Assembly: GCA_029882395.1 (NCBI GenBank)
Contig: JAOUKT010000016.1
Coordinates: forward strand, 1 to 47,098
Length of the DNA: 47,098 bases
DNA from: Gammaproteobacteria bacterium
GTDB lineage: Bacteria; Pseudomonadota; Gammaproteobacteria; SZUA-229
Reading direction: 5' to 3'
The notes beneath the pieces were generated by a model. It ran no database searches. It was not told where the DNA came from and saw nothing but the letters and a program-made list of their open reading frames with translations. The position numbers and the translations under genes were made by a program. This document shows positions 28,901-38,329 of this stretch, one piece after another. The number at the start of each line of letters is the position of its first letter. Within the stretch, counting starts at the first letter, position 1.

Positions 28901-30247
28901 ATGCCAGAGACATCAACTCAGCAGGCCTATAACGATCTACTGCAATCGATTGAGAGCGGCGGCCTTCGGTATGCGCAGACACTTCTAAACAGCCTTAAAG
29001 CCGGTGAAATCGCCCACCTGATTGAATCACTGCCACCAAAAGAAGGCCAAATTATCTGGGACCTGCTCGATCACAAACTGGAAGGTGAAGTTCTGGTTGA
29101 GGTCGGCGATGAAGTACAGCACCGGCTGATGGGCGACATGAAACCGGAAGATCTGGCTGCTGTGACAGACAACATGGATACCGATGACCTTGCGGATTTC
29201 TTGCAGTCATTACCGAGCAAATTAACCGATCAGGTTTTAAAATCTCTCGATGTTCAGCAAAGAAAACGCCTGGACAAAGTACTGGCTTATCCGGAAGACA
29301 GCGCCGGCGGCCTGATGAATACCGACACCATCACCATTCGCTCTCAGGTAACTCTTGATGTTGTCTTGCGCTACTTAAGACGCCGTGGAAAACTGCCGCC
29401 ACAAACCGATAGCCTCATCGTGGTGGATGGCAATGATAACTATCTCGGCACCTTGCCCGTTACCACCTTGCTGACCAGCTTGCCCGATGTCAGTGTTTAC
29501 GAAGTGATGGATACAAAAATTGAAGCCATCCTGGCCGATACGACCGATACCGCGGTTGCAAAAATATTTGAAACACAAGACCTGATCAGTGCACCGGTTA
29601 TCGATGAAAACAATAAACTGCTGGGGCGAATCACCATTGATGACGTGGTCGATGTAATCCGTGATGATGCTGAACACTCAATGATGGGCATGGCCGGTTT
29701 AACAGAAGAAACCGATCTCTTTGCAAAAGCCTTGCCGAGCGCCAAAAGACGCGCCATCTGGTTAGGTATTAACCTGCTCACAGCCTTCATGGCCTCCTGG
29801 GTTGTCGATCAGTTTGAAGCCACCATCGCGCAAGTGGTTACCGTTGCCGTATTAATGAATATTGTAGCCAGCATGGGAGGCATTGCCGGCACCCAAACCC
29901 TGACCTTGGTGATTCGCGGTATGGCGCTGGAGCAAGTCACTCAGCAGAATATCCGCTACCTCTTTACAAAAGAAATTTTTGTTGGTGTCATCAATGGCGT
30001 ATTGTGGGCTCTTGTTGTCGCGCTGATAGCCGGGCTCTGGTTTCAAAATATTGAAATTGGTTTCATTATTGCCGCCGCGATCACTATCAATTTATTTTTT
30101 GCCGCCTTTTCGGGCGTCGCCATTCCATTAATATTAAGAAAGTTAAAGATTGACCCGGCGATTGCCGGCTCGGTTATATTAACAACAGTTACCGATATTG
30201 TAGGACTGTTATCCTTTTTGGGCCTGGCTACGCTATTCTTAATGTAA
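28901..30247 (+). CDS. mgtE: Magnesium transporter MgtE
   Basis: This 448-residue inner-membrane Mg2+ channel has a cytoplasmic MgtE N-domain (residues about 25-130, helical repeats), two CBS domains (about 135-260; AYPEDSAGGLMNTD marks the entry) and five membrane helices from about 285 on. The pore-lining segment with MGGIAGTQTLTLVIRGMAL and the FSGVAIPLIL motif are clear. In known MgtE proteins Mg2+ binding to the cytoplasmic part closes the channel. It follows ptsI after a 129-base gap. Its placement beside the PTS genes recurs in several proteobacteria. Confidence 0.96.
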   Translation: MPETSTQQAYNDLLQSIESGGLRYAQTLLNSLKAGEIAHLIESLPPKEGQIIWDLLDHKLEGEVLVEVGDEVQHRLMGDMKPEDLAAVTDNMDTDDLADFLQSLPSKLTDQVLKSLDVQQRKRLDKVLAYPEDSAGGLMNTDTITIRSQVTLDVVLRYLRRRGKLPPQTDSLIVVDGNDNYLGTLPVTTLLTSLPDVSVYEVMDTKIEAILADTTDTAVAKIFETQDLISAPVIDENNKLLGRITIDDVVDVIRDDAEHSMMGMAGLTEETDLFAKALPSAKRRAIWLGINLLTAFMASWVVDQFEATIAQVVTVAVLMNIVASMGGIAGTQTLTLVIRGMALEQVTQQNIRYLFTKEIFVGVINGVLWALVVALIAGLWFQNIEIGFIIAAAITINLFFAAFSGVAIPLILRKLKIDPAIAGSVILTTVTDIVGLLSFLGLATLFLM

Positions 30248-30395
30248 CGTTTTTAGCAAGCCGTGTGTCTTTTGCTGCGCCTTTGTCGATAACTTTGAAC
30301 ACAATACTGCACTAACACTTAAGCCATCAGCACCGATAAAGGCTTTTTCCCGGCCTGAAAAATATGCTAGGGTGACGTTTCAATATAATCAAAAC

Positions 30396-31763
30396 ATGCT
30401 GATATCAATGCACATGATTCGACTCCCGGCTCTCTTTTTCGTCCTGACACTGCTGCAGGCCTGCGACTTATTCGATGATTCAGACAGCATGCCCGGCGCA
30501 TCAAGCCCTGCCTCTTGTGCGGACGAAGACTATAACCAGTATGTCTACGACAGCATGAAACGTTATTATTTCTGGTATGACACGGTAGATCCTGGCAACA
30601 GCATCAACCCCAGAGACATGATCAGTTACCCTACCCCCACAGATCTACTGGACGCACTAAAATACAGCCCCACTGACCGCTTCAGCCATATCGGCGATGC
30701 CGCGACATTCAATCAGTTTTTTGGTGATGGCGTATTTCTAGGCACGGGTCTGCGATTAATCACCGACGACCTGAGCAATGATGTAATGGTTGCCTACGCA
30801 TTTGATGACTCGCCGGCCTATATAGCCGGTATTCGTCGTGGTGACCAGATCGTCTCGATCAATGGCATAACAGCAAACGGTTTAAATGGACAGAACTGGA
30901 GCGATGCCTGGGGAGCGGATGAAATCGGCACTGAAGTAGAGTTATTGATTCGTCATACGGATAGCACAGAAGCACCTTTCACCGTGACTAAAGACTTAGT
31001 CAGCATTTATACAACACAAAAAAGCAATGTTATGACCAATGGCACAAATAAAATCGGTTATCTGCACTTTACTCATTTTCTCGGCTCAAGATCGGTTACT
31101 GAACTCAACACTGAATTCCAGAATTTTAAAAATAACCAGGTCACCGAGCTGATTGTCGATTTACGTTATAACGGCGGCGGCTCGGTGAATACGGCGCGGC
31201 ACCTTGGCAGCCTTATCGGCGGCTCTGCAACAGCAGGCAATATCTTTACACGCTTAATCTATAATGATAACCCCAATGGCTATAACGGTTTCAGTAGTAC
31301 ATTAAACTTTCAGTCTGCGGCAGAATCTCTAAACCTTAGCCGGGTCTTTTTTATCACCACGGCTGCCAGCTGTTCTGCCAGCGAACTGGTTATTAATGCT
31401 CTGTTACCGTCGACAAATATTCAAGTGGTAGTGATTGGCAGCACCAGCTGTGGCAAACCGGCTGGCTCGGTTCCGGATACGGCCTGTGGAAAAACATTGT
31501 CCGCGCTTAACTTTGAAATTCGCAACGCAAATGATGAAGGCGGTTATTACAATGGCATAGGTCCGGGTTTTGCCGGCTTAAATGCCTTTTGTGAAGCCAC
31601 TGATAATATCGGTTTTGCTTTAGGCGACAGCGCTGAAAACTCAATAGCCAGCGCCATTGATTACATCAACACCGGTGCCTGTAATGCCGACTTTAACAAA
31701 CACATCAGTTACCGCAATGCGCCTGACCGTCATCACTATACCGCGATGGAAGCACTGTATTAA
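30396..31763 (+). CDS. S41-family peptidase, predicted lipoprotein
   Basis: This is a serine protease of the C-terminal processing/tail-specific family with a lipoprotein signal. The hydrophobic LFFVLTLLQAC segment ends in a lipobox cysteine, so it should be membrane-anchored in the periplasm. A PDZ domain is seen around DDSPAYIAGIRRGDQIVSING, then the S41 core: ELIVDLRYNGGGSVN, the nucleophile in TAASCSASELVINAL and the lysine in TSCGKPAGS. A GTG at 30372 would extend the frame, but starts at 30396, 30408 or 30414 give a better signal peptide. None has a good ribosome site. It stands alone, and its substrate is unknown. Confidence 0.9.
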   Translation: MLISMHMIRLPALFFVLTLLQACDLFDDSDSMPGASSPASCADEDYNQYVYDSMKRYYFWYDTVDPGNSINPRDMISYPTPTDLLDALKYSPTDRFSHIGDAATFNQFFGDGVFLGTGLRLITDDLSNDVMVAYAFDDSPAYIAGIRRGDQIVSINGITANGLNGQNWSDAWGADEIGTEVELLIRHTDSTEAPFTVTKDLVSIYTTQKSNVMTNGTNKIGYLHFTHFLGSRSVTELNTEFQNFKNNQVTELIVDLRYNGGGSVNTARHLGSLIGGSATAGNIFTRLIYNDNPNGYNGFSSTLNFQSAAESLNLSRVFFITTAASCSASELVINALLPSTNIQVVVIGSTSCGKPAGSVPDTACGKTLSALNFEIRNANDEGGYYNGIGPGFAGLNAFCEATDNIGFALGDSAENSIASAIDYINTGACNADFNKHISYRNAPDRHHYTAMEALY

Positions 31764-32233
31764 CGATCACATCGCAATCTGAATTTATTTGTCAGGCATA
31801 CATCTTTGTGCTGTCAACAGGAAAATACTTTTTTGCCTGCAATACCGGCAAGTCATATTTTCAAAATAAATAATCTGCTCTTTTTTAACAGCTCTTGCAA
31901 TTATTTTCATTTAAACCAGAGTTGCCTTTCATCGGCGTTATTTTTTAAACCACGACGCAGCAAATTCAGACAAACGGCTTGCCGAATATCTGGATAATTC
32001 GACGCTTTATCAACAAAAAATAATGCCATAACTTAATTACCATACTAATTAAGGCAGTTATTTTTTTCAAATAACTCGATATAAAACATAACCATACGGA
32101 CGTATCATGGACACTACAAAACACTCTTTGAAGCCACATCTTGATGGCTGTACAGATTGCTTTTCATTAACTATAAATATTACAGACACATTTTTGAGAC
32201 ATATTTTTTACATACCGAATACGGGGAGTTGTT
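31764..32233. other. Gene-free spacer with two tandem AT-rich hairpins
   Basis: No supported coding frame lies in these 470 bases. Frames at 31806 and 32107 have no coding character, and the second runs across the small lipoprotein gene. Two perfect 8-base-stem inverted repeats lie side by side: CTTAATTA/TAATTAAG at 32032-32053 and AGTTATTT/AAATAACT at 32056-32076. They probably belong to the control region of the small lipoprotein and exported protein genes. Confidence 0.5.
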
Positions 32234-32380
32234 ATGAAGTTAAACACAAAAATTATTATTGTCACTTTGTTTATTGCCGGACTGATGTCACTCGGTGCCT
32301 GTAGTTCAGGCTCTTCAAGTGGAAGCAACAATGCCAGCCTGAAAGGCACCGTTTCTATTAAAGCTAAAAGCAATCAATAA
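32234..32380 (+). CDS. Small lipoprotein, 48 residues, unknown function
   Basis: A short frame encodes a basic start (MKLNTK), a hydrophobic stretch (IIIVTLFIAGLMSL) and a lipobox LGAC with the cysteine at residue 23. A serine- and glycine-rich linker SSGSSSGSNN and a short basic tail ending KAKSNQ follow. The ribosome site GGGGAG at 32223-32228 is well placed. After cleavage only about 26 residues remain on the lipid anchor, in the size range of entericidin-like or other tiny envelope lipoproteins. No sequence similarity is claimed. It precedes the large exported protein by 51 bases in the same direction, suggesting a joint transcript. Confidence 0.72.
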   Translation: MKLNTKIIIVTLFIAGLMSLGACSSGSSSGSNNASLKGTVSIKAKSNQ

Positions 32381-32431
32381 GGCTCTCTCTAAAACATTAT
32401 TTCCGCAGTTTCTAGATTGAAGGATTATAAA

Positions 32432-34558
32432 ATGAAAAAATTAAATAAAATATTAACGGCGAGTGCTGCTGCCAGTTATTTCATCATGGGTAGCGCAATG
32501 GCGGCTGACCCAACTGCTGTCAACGTCACATTATTCAAAACCGAAATCTGTAACGATACTGCCTGTATGACTATCCTTGATGATACAACAGGTGTAGCCG
32601 CTGAACTGGTATCGGGTAACGGCGCATTTGGTGACGCCCCGGCCGTTGACGTCGGCAGTTATAACCGTTTTCGTTTTACTTTAAAAAATGAAATTCTTGT
32701 ATCCGGTGACCCGGGTGCCCCTTGTTCGGCTATTACCAGTCAGTCCACTTTAATTGATAACAGCTCTTCGGCTACCGCGGCAGACCAGGTAACTATCGTC
32801 TTTGCGACAGGTGATGCCGCCGTACCCGGTACAACAGGCTGGTATGCAAACGGTACGGCTGACCACCCCTTCTTTATGAGCGCTCCGGTTGTCGTAGAAG
32901 CCAACGGCACTACCGATGTGACGGTTCAATTTAACACAGCCGATACCTTAAGCTGTGGTTCTGACAGCCTGGCTGAAATTGATGCACCGACGTTTGCTGT
33001 CAGCAGTTATGTACAGCCTCCCGTTGCTGATAATACATTTACCGGCGGTGATTACTGGCTAGTCGGCACGAGCATGCACAGTCCCTGGCTCAGCGCGGCG
33101 TCTGACTATACTGTCGGTCAGTTTCTATCGGGTGCCTGGCCTGCCACAGCCATCACAGCTGGCGAGATGATTCCGCCTGAATTAGTAGGCACCACACCTG
33201 TTTATCAAGAACTTCTGAACTCTGCTGATGGCCCGGCTTATCAGGCACAGATTCGTTCTAGAACCACACGTGAAATGCGCTGGGGCATGAAGGTAAGACT
33301 GGAAGCACCAGACGCCACAGGCGCGGGCAATATATCGTTTATACGAGACCCAGGTCATCAGCGTTTTGCAGCGACATTTGATAGCGGTAATGAAAGCTTT
33401 ATGCAGGCTCCAGGTGTCGACGGCACCCCGACAGTTGAAGGCAGCTACCATATTGATGCCAGCAATCGTCTGACCATATTACCGACTGGCGGCATTCCTA
33501 TTATAGGTGCAATCAGCGATGACTATGAAACATTGGTTGTCGCTGATACCTCTGATGGTATTAGCCTGACGCTAGGTGTGAAAGTGGCAACAGGTTCTTC
33601 TACTATCCCTGCCAATACTTATTCCTGGAACCAGTATATGCTTGAAATCGGTCGTGATGACTCCGTTTTCAGCGGCGCCAATGGTACGGGTGAAGACGGT
33701 GATGAACGCTTAAACGCTTATTATAATGGTTCTATCGGCTGGTTAGATGCAACGGATATTAATAATGCAACGATGAATATCGTCGGTGCGCGACTTCATA
33801 TTCAAAACCCTGACCTGACATCTGCTAGCAGTTTCGCTGAGACCTCTGATGAAGCAATGACAGGTGACTTCTCGGCATTCTTAAGTGGCTTTGCTGATGG
33901 TGCGGGCATGGTTGGTCCACAACTGGACAGCTGGATGGCGATTTCACCTTCTGGTCAGGTCGGAATTATGACCGGCGCTGCAGAATATGATTATCGCTTT
34001 AGTGACTTAAGTGTTGGTGATGCAGGCAGAACCGAGTTTGAAGCTGATCAATACCGCAAAAACTTCAGCTTCAATATCATGGTACAACTGGCCGATACCG
34101 GCACTCACACAATGAGCAGTCTGGCGGGTACCTACTTTATTGGTGGACTTTGGGATCGTGTCAATACCAGCGGTGATGCAAGCTTTGGCGGTGATGCCGG
34201 TGAAGTCACCTTAAATGCAGATGGTACAGGCTCTGTTCTTATTTCAAATATTGATAACCTGAACCGCGTTAACACAGATGCCAGCACCATTGGCTGGGAT
34301 ATTTTAAATGCCTGCATCGGTGTAACAGGAACAGACCCTAGCTATACCCGTTTAGATATTGCAGAGCCTAACTGTGTAGCCAGTGGTGGCAGAATAATTG
34401 ATGCTATTGTGGTCTTTGATCCCGCAACACCGGCAGAGCATATGGCAGCAATTTTCCCTTCTGCTGATGGCAAAGCCATGACCTTTTTTGACCCAGGCAG
34501 CCTGGATACAGCAGGTGTAGAAGGGCGCTCTTTAGGCTTAGGTGTGAAATTGAAATAA
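32432..34558 (+). CDS. Large exported protein of unknown function with repeated modules
   Basis: This 708-residue protein is one I do not recognise. A Sec signal peptide covers residues 1-24 (MKKLNKILTASAAASYF to SAMA). The mature part is acidic, rich in Asp, Gly, Thr and Ser, and looks all-beta. Three sections appear to share a layout: an opening strand (NTFTGGDYWLVG, NTYSWNQYMLEIG, LAGTYFIGGLWD), a middle region, and a closing strand set (ISDDYETLVVA then LTLGVKV; ISPSGQVGIMTG then FNIMVQL; IFPSADGKAMTFF then LGLGVKL). The N-terminal 190 residues differ and contain cysteine pairs. The ATG at 32432 has GAAGGA seven bases upstream, so an earlier TTG at 32417 is not needed. A strong terminator follows. 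A surface or extracellular structural role is a guess. Confidence 0.85.
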   Translation: MKKLNKILTASAAASYFIMGSAMAADPTAVNVTLFKTEICNDTACMTILDDTTGVAAELVSGNGAFGDAPAVDVGSYNRFRFTLKNEILVSGDPGAPCSAITSQSTLIDNSSSATAADQVTIVFATGDAAVPGTTGWYANGTADHPFFMSAPVVVEANGTTDVTVQFNTADTLSCGSDSLAEIDAPTFAVSSYVQPPVADNTFTGGDYWLVGTSMHSPWLSAASDYTVGQFLSGAWPATAITAGEMIPPELVGTTPVYQELLNSADGPAYQAQIRSRTTREMRWGMKVRLEAPDATGAGNISFIRDPGHQRFAATFDSGNESFMQAPGVDGTPTVEGSYHIDASNRLTILPTGGIPIIGAISDDYETLVVADTSDGISLTLGVKVATGSSTIPANTYSWNQYMLEIGRDDSVFSGANGTGEDGDERLNAYYNGSIGWLDATDINNATMNIVGARLHIQNPDLTSASSFAETSDEAMTGDFSAFLSGFADGAGMVGPQLDSWMAISPSGQVGIMTGAAEYDYRFSDLSVGDAGRTEFEADQYRKNFSFNIMVQLADTGTHTMSSLAGTYFIGGLWDRVNTSGDASFGGDAGEVTLNADGTGSVLISNIDNLNRVNTDASTIGWDILNACIGVTGTDPSYTRLDIAEPNCVASGGRIIDAIVVFDPATPAEHMAAIFPSADGKAMTFFDPGSLDTAGVEGRSLGLGVKLK

Positions 34559-34579
34559 AAACATGGATTTATATCCAAT

Positions 34580-34609
34580 AAAAAAGGCGGCCTGTTGGTC
34601 GCCTTTTTT
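34580..34609 (+). terminator. Rho-independent terminator after the exported protein gene
   Basis: AAAAAAGGCG (34580-34589) pairs exactly with CGCCTTTTTT (34600-34609) and the T-run continues after one G. It lies 21 bases after the stop codon. The symmetric A and T runs let it work in both directions, so it may also serve the convergent diguanylate cyclase gene. Confidence 0.88.
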
Positions 34610-34649
34610 GTTTTTAAAAAAGCAGGCATCTCAAACGCTGCTAACTTAT

Positions 34650-35909
34650 TTAATAATATGCTCTCACGCCGTTTCTGCCGGCTGCTTTTGCTTGATACAG
34701 GGCTTTATCCGCATTCGACAAAAGCGTATCGATTGAGTCGTTTGTTTTTAATAAAATAGCCACACCTACTGAAACGGTATAAGAAATTTTCTCTCCGTCG
34801 ACGTGTATACGGTTTACACGCGTATTTTCACAAATCCTTTCGGCTAACTGTAGCGCATCGTCAAGATCTGTTTCAGGAGAAAAGACGGCAAATTCTTCAC
34901 CTCCAGTTCGGCCGATAAAATCGGTCTGGCGCATACTGTCTTTACAGATTTTAACAAAATCTTTAAGCACTTCGTCTCCGGTATGGTGTCCGTAGTTATC
35001 GTTGATTTTTTTGAAGTCATCAAGATCCATCATTAACACGGCGGCCTGCCTCTGATAGCGGTGCGCTATTTCTATTTGTTTTTCAGCCTCTGTATAAAAT
35101 ACCCGGCGGTTATAAATTTGTGTTAAGTCATCATAGCGCGCAAACTTTATCAGCCGTTTTTCCATCTCTTTGCGTTCAGTAATATCTCTGGCTATGCCCT
35201 CCACACCTATCGCTCTGCCGCCATGAATTTTTATGTAGGCATTTGTCAGTATCCAGCGCAAACTGCCGTCCTTATGCTTTAAACAGGCCTCCACCTGACT
35301 GGCTTTGCCCTGGTTTTTTTGCAAAGCGGCCAGCACCATTTCTCGATCTGACGGCGTGCAATAAAAATCTGCCAACGGCTTACCCAGCATTTCTTCTGCT
35401 GTATAGCCTAAAACATCTATCGCCGAGGGTGACATTAACGTTATCACGCCATTGATATCCGTCCGATAAAAAACATCCGGCATATTATTTAGAATGGATT
35501 CTATATCACGGCGTGAACGGGCCAGATCACTCATGTTACGTTTTGATTCACGTAAATCTTTAATGGTACCCATTGATGTTTGTCTGCCATCAGCATCCGT
35601 AAAGACGCCTACATTAATTCGAATATCAACAAGTTTTCCCTGCTCATGCTGCAAGCGGAATTCATATTCCTGAGGCACATCTTTTCCCAGCAAGCGGGCA
35701 TGATAATACTCAATCACTTTATCGCGATCTTTTTTATAAACAAATGGAACGAAGGGCTGATCAATCATCTGCTCAATCGAATAACCGAGCATATCTGCTA
35801 AGACAGAGTTAACATAAACAAATGCTCCGTCTTCAATTAAAAATACACCGTCATTAAAGTGATTTAATAATACTTTGAATTTTTCCAGGCTCAGTTCTTT
35901 TTTTAACAC
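34650..35909 (-). CDS. PAS-PAS-GGDEF diguanylate cyclase
   Basis: This 419-residue cytoplasmic protein makes cyclic di-GMP from two GTP. Two PAS domains occupy about residues 10-125 and 130-245 (NHFNDGVFLIEDGAFVYVNS and NMPDVFYRTDINGVITLMS begin them). The GGDEF domain follows, with RTGGEEFAVF as the active-site loop. The inhibitory site RxxD is present five residues before the GGEEF (MRQTDFIG), so product feedback is expected. There is no membrane segment and no EAL domain. The PAS ligands cannot be named, and no aromatic or cysteine pattern proves haem or flavin binding. Confidence 0.93.
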   Translation of the reverse strand: MLKKELSLEKFKVLLNHFNDGVFLIEDGAFVYVNSVLADMLGYSIEQMIDQPFVPFVYKKDRDKVIEYYHARLLGKDVPQEYEFRLQHEQGKLVDIRINVGVFTDADGRQTSMGTIKDLRESKRNMSDLARSRRDIESILNNMPDVFYRTDINGVITLMSPSAIDVLGYTAEEMLGKPLADFYCTPSDREMVLAALQKNQGKASQVEACLKHKDGSLRWILTNAYIKIHGGRAIGVEGIARDITERKEMEKRLIKFARYDDLTQIYNRRVFYTEAEKQIEIAHRYQRQAAVLMMDLDDFKKINDNYGHHTGDEVLKDFVKICKDSMRQTDFIGRTGGEEFAVFSPETDLDDALQLAERICENTRVNRIHVDGEKISYTVSVGVAILLKTNDSIDTLLSNADKALYQAKAAGRNGVRAYY

Positions 35910-36006
35910 GCATCCTTTCCTATACCAACGACTGGTAACATTGTTTTAGCTTAATCAGAAGAGTCGCTAATTACTAATTTAGCAACTCATTCGACAAGAT
36001 TCCTTA

Positions 36007-36038
36007 AATAAAAAAAGCGCGGTATTAACCCACGCTTT
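36007..36038 (-). terminator. Rho-independent terminator of argG
   Basis: On the minus strand AAAGCGTGG and CCGCGCTTT form a nine-pair stem with one G-U pair and a 7-base loop, followed by a run of seven T. It lies 27 bases beyond the argG stop. Confidence 0.85.
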
Positions 36039-36064
36039 CTGGCCTACAATAACTGATCGTTGAG

Positions 36065-37273
36065 TTATTTCCTCTTTTTAGCCGCAATTCTCAGACGCAA
36101 GGCATTCAGTTTAATGAAGCCCGCTGCATCTTTCTGATCATAAGCGCCAGCATCATCTTCAAAAGTTGCCATTTTTTCATCGAACAAAGAATCAGTTTCT
36201 GAACGTCGACCCACTGCACTGACGCTGCCTTTATACAGTTTTATGCGGACTTCACCGTTGACATGCTCCTGTGATGCATCGATCATTTTCTGCATCATTT
36301 CACGTTCAGGACTCCACCAGTATCCGTTATAAATCAGTTCGGCATATTTTGGCATTAAAGAATCTTTCAGGTGTGCGACTTCACGATCCAGAGTCAGCGA
36401 CTCAATTGCACGATGCGCTTTCATCATCACCGTGCCAGCCGGTGTTTCATAACAACCACGCGCTTTCATTCCAACATAACGGTTTTCAACGATATCTATC
36501 CGCCCAACACCGTTATCTCCGGCCACTTTATTTAAAGTTTCCAGTACCGTAGCGGGTGACATTTCAACGCCATCGATGGCAGTAATATCACCTTTGACAT
36601 AAGTCAGCTCAATGTAGGTTGGCTCATTCGGTGCGTTTTCTGGTGATACACTCCAGCGCCACATCTCTTCTTCAGCTTCTGTCCATGGGTCTTCCAGCGG
36701 GCCACCTTCATAAGAGATGTGTAACAGGTTTGCATCCATTGAATACGGCGATTTTTTACCGCGCTTTTGTTCAACCGGAATATTGTTGTCTTCACAATAT
36801 GCCATTAGTTTTTCACGTGAATTCAGGTCCCACTCTCTCCAAGGCGCAATCACTTCAATACCCGGTGCTAATGCATAGGCCCCAAGCTCAAAACGAACCT
36901 GATCGTTGCCTTTACCGGTTGCACCATGTGATATTGCGTAAGCACCGGTCTCTTTAGCGATCTCGACCAGGCGTTTGGCGATCAGCGGACGGGCAATGGA
37001 CGTGCCTAATAAATACTCACCTTCATAGATCGTATTGGCACGAAACATCGGGTAAACATAATCACGTACAAATTCTTCACGTAAATCTTCGATATAGATT
37101 TCTTTAACACCCATGGCCTGCGCTTTGGCACGGGCAGGCTCGACTTCTTCACCCTGACCAATGTCCGCCGTAAACGTCACGACTTCACAGTCATACGTTT
37201 CTTCCAGCCATTTTAAAATTACAGAGGTATCCAGACCGCCTGAATAGGCCAGCACGACTTTCTTTTTAGACAT
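36065..37273 (-). CDS. argG: Argininosuccinate synthase
   Basis: This 402-residue cytoplasmic enzyme joins citrulline and aspartate using ATP in arginine synthesis. The ATP-binding [15 protein letters not shown] motif lies at residues 9-23 and the substrate-binding [18 protein letters not shown] near 111-128. The length and start match the common type 1 family. It is a single transcription unit with a clear terminator. No ARG-box-like operator was recognised upstream. Confidence 0.98.
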   Translation of the reverse strand: MSKKKVVLAYSGGLDTSVILKWLEETYDCEVVTFTADIGQGEEVEPARAKAQAMGVKEIYIEDLREEFVRDYVYPMFRANTIYEGEYLLGTSIARPLIAKRLVEIAKETGAYAISHGATGKGNDQVRFELGAYALAPGIEVIAPWREWDLNSREKLMAYCEDNNIPVEQKRGKKSPYSMDANLLHISYEGGPLEDPWTEAEEEMWRWSVSPENAPNEPTYIELTYVKGDITAIDGVEMSPATVLETLNKVAGDNGVGRIDIVENRYVGMKARGCYETPAGTVMMKAHRAIESLTLDREVAHLKDSLMPKYAELIYNGYWWSPEREMMQKMIDASQEHVNGEVRIKLYKGSVSAVGRRSETDSLFDEKMATFEDDAGAYDQKDAAGFIKLNALRLRIAAKKRK

Positions 37274-37383
37274 AGGTGTTTCCCAGATATTATCGAATAT
37301 TTAAATGGCAGGAATTATACCGAAGTCGGCCGCTGCTACCTAGGCAATCGCTCAAATTATTTGTGTTTGAGATTAACGGGCCG

Positions 37384-38268
37384 TTAACGGTATAACTGCA
37401 CCTGTACCCGGCGATTATAACGCCGGCCTTTTACACTTGCATTACTGAGTTTCGGGCGGCGCTCACCCTGCCCCTGTATAGAGAGTTTTTCTTTTGGAAC
37501 ACCCTTAGAAATCAGATACTTACTAACAAGCCTGGCTCTTCTGTTTGATAACAGCTGATTCAAATATCGAAAACCGATGCTGTCGGTAAAACCCGTGATT
37601 TTAAGACGTTTAACCGACGGATCCTTGGAGACATAAAGTGCGATGCGATCCAGCAACCTTTTGCTTGAGCTCTTCAAACGGGCACTACCCGAATCAAATA
37701 ACATGGATGAACTTTTTACATCATCAAAACCAAACGGCAACAGTTGCGTCTGACAGGAGACAAATTCAGGCCAGAAGTCGCGAAAATGCACGGTTGACAC
37801 GGCCACGCTGACGTCTTCTGTTTCATCTGCCCAGTCACGAAAATGCAGGCTGGGCTGCATGCCCTGATCTAACTCATAGAGCATGCGCAGGGCGACCTTG
37901 CGGCTAAAATATACCGGCGTTTTGCCTTTCATTAACGGCGATCTGGAGAGCTCACGAGGCACGATATCCGGTTTCCAGTATGGCGGGCTGGAATACAACA
38001 AGGCGACCGAATCATTGACGGGAGGCTGATCGACTTTAACGACAAATGACAATTCTCCCCCCGCAGACTGCATAAAGACCGCCTCGCCAAAGCGCGGGAT
38101 CTGCTGTTTTAGTTCACATTGCACCGCTGAGGCAGATACCGTCCATTTTACCTCTTCAATGCCGGCCTCATAATGCTGCAATGCATGGCCGGCAAACGGC
38201 AATGTCATCATAAACAACACAGCAGATCGCTGCGCCAGGCTTAAATTGGTAGATAAAGGCAATTCCAT
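37384..38268 (-). CDS. motY: MotY-like OmpA-domain protein of the flagellar motor
   Basis: This exported protein (294 residues from the ATG) has a MotY-like N-terminal domain (HYEAGIEEVKWTVSASAVQCELKQQIPRFGEAVF start) and a C-terminal OmpA peptidoglycan-binding domain (LFDSGSARLKSSS, then KITGFTDSIG, NRRARLVSKYLISKG). In Vibrio and Pseudomonas MotY forms the T-ring that anchors stators around the flagellar basal body. A signal peptide ends near GHALQ. A GTG start at 38307 would give a longer, less likely signal of about 43 residues. No flagellar genes adjoin. It follows an unknown lipoprotein gene in the same direction. Confidence 0.87.
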   Translation of the reverse strand: MELPLSTNLSLAQRSAVLFMMTLPFAGHALQHYEAGIEEVKWTVSASAVQCELKQQIPRFGEAVFMQSAGGELSFVVKVDQPPVNDSVALLYSSPPYWKPDIVPRELSRSPLMKGKTPVYFSRKVALRMLYELDQGMQPSLHFRDWADETEDVSVAVSTVHFRDFWPEFVSCQTQLLPFGFDDVKSSSMLFDSGSARLKSSSKRLLDRIALYVSKDPSVKRLKITGFTDSIGFRYLNQLLSNRRARLVSKYLISKGVPKEKLSIQGQGERRPKLSNASVKGRRYNRRVQVQLYR

Positions 38269-38329
38269 GCAAGTATTAGCGGCAACTGAACAAAAACCTT
38301 TAATCACTACACCCTGTTATGCTCCAGGC

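Noticed and set aside
31806..31997. 63-residue plus-strand frame after the S41 peptidase
   Set aside because: No ribosome site, odd composition with scattered Cys/Phe and no family pattern; treated as noncoding.
32107..32304. 65-residue plus-strand frame upstream of the exported protein
   Set aside because: It runs in another frame through the small lipoprotein gene, has no ribosome site and no plausible protein character.
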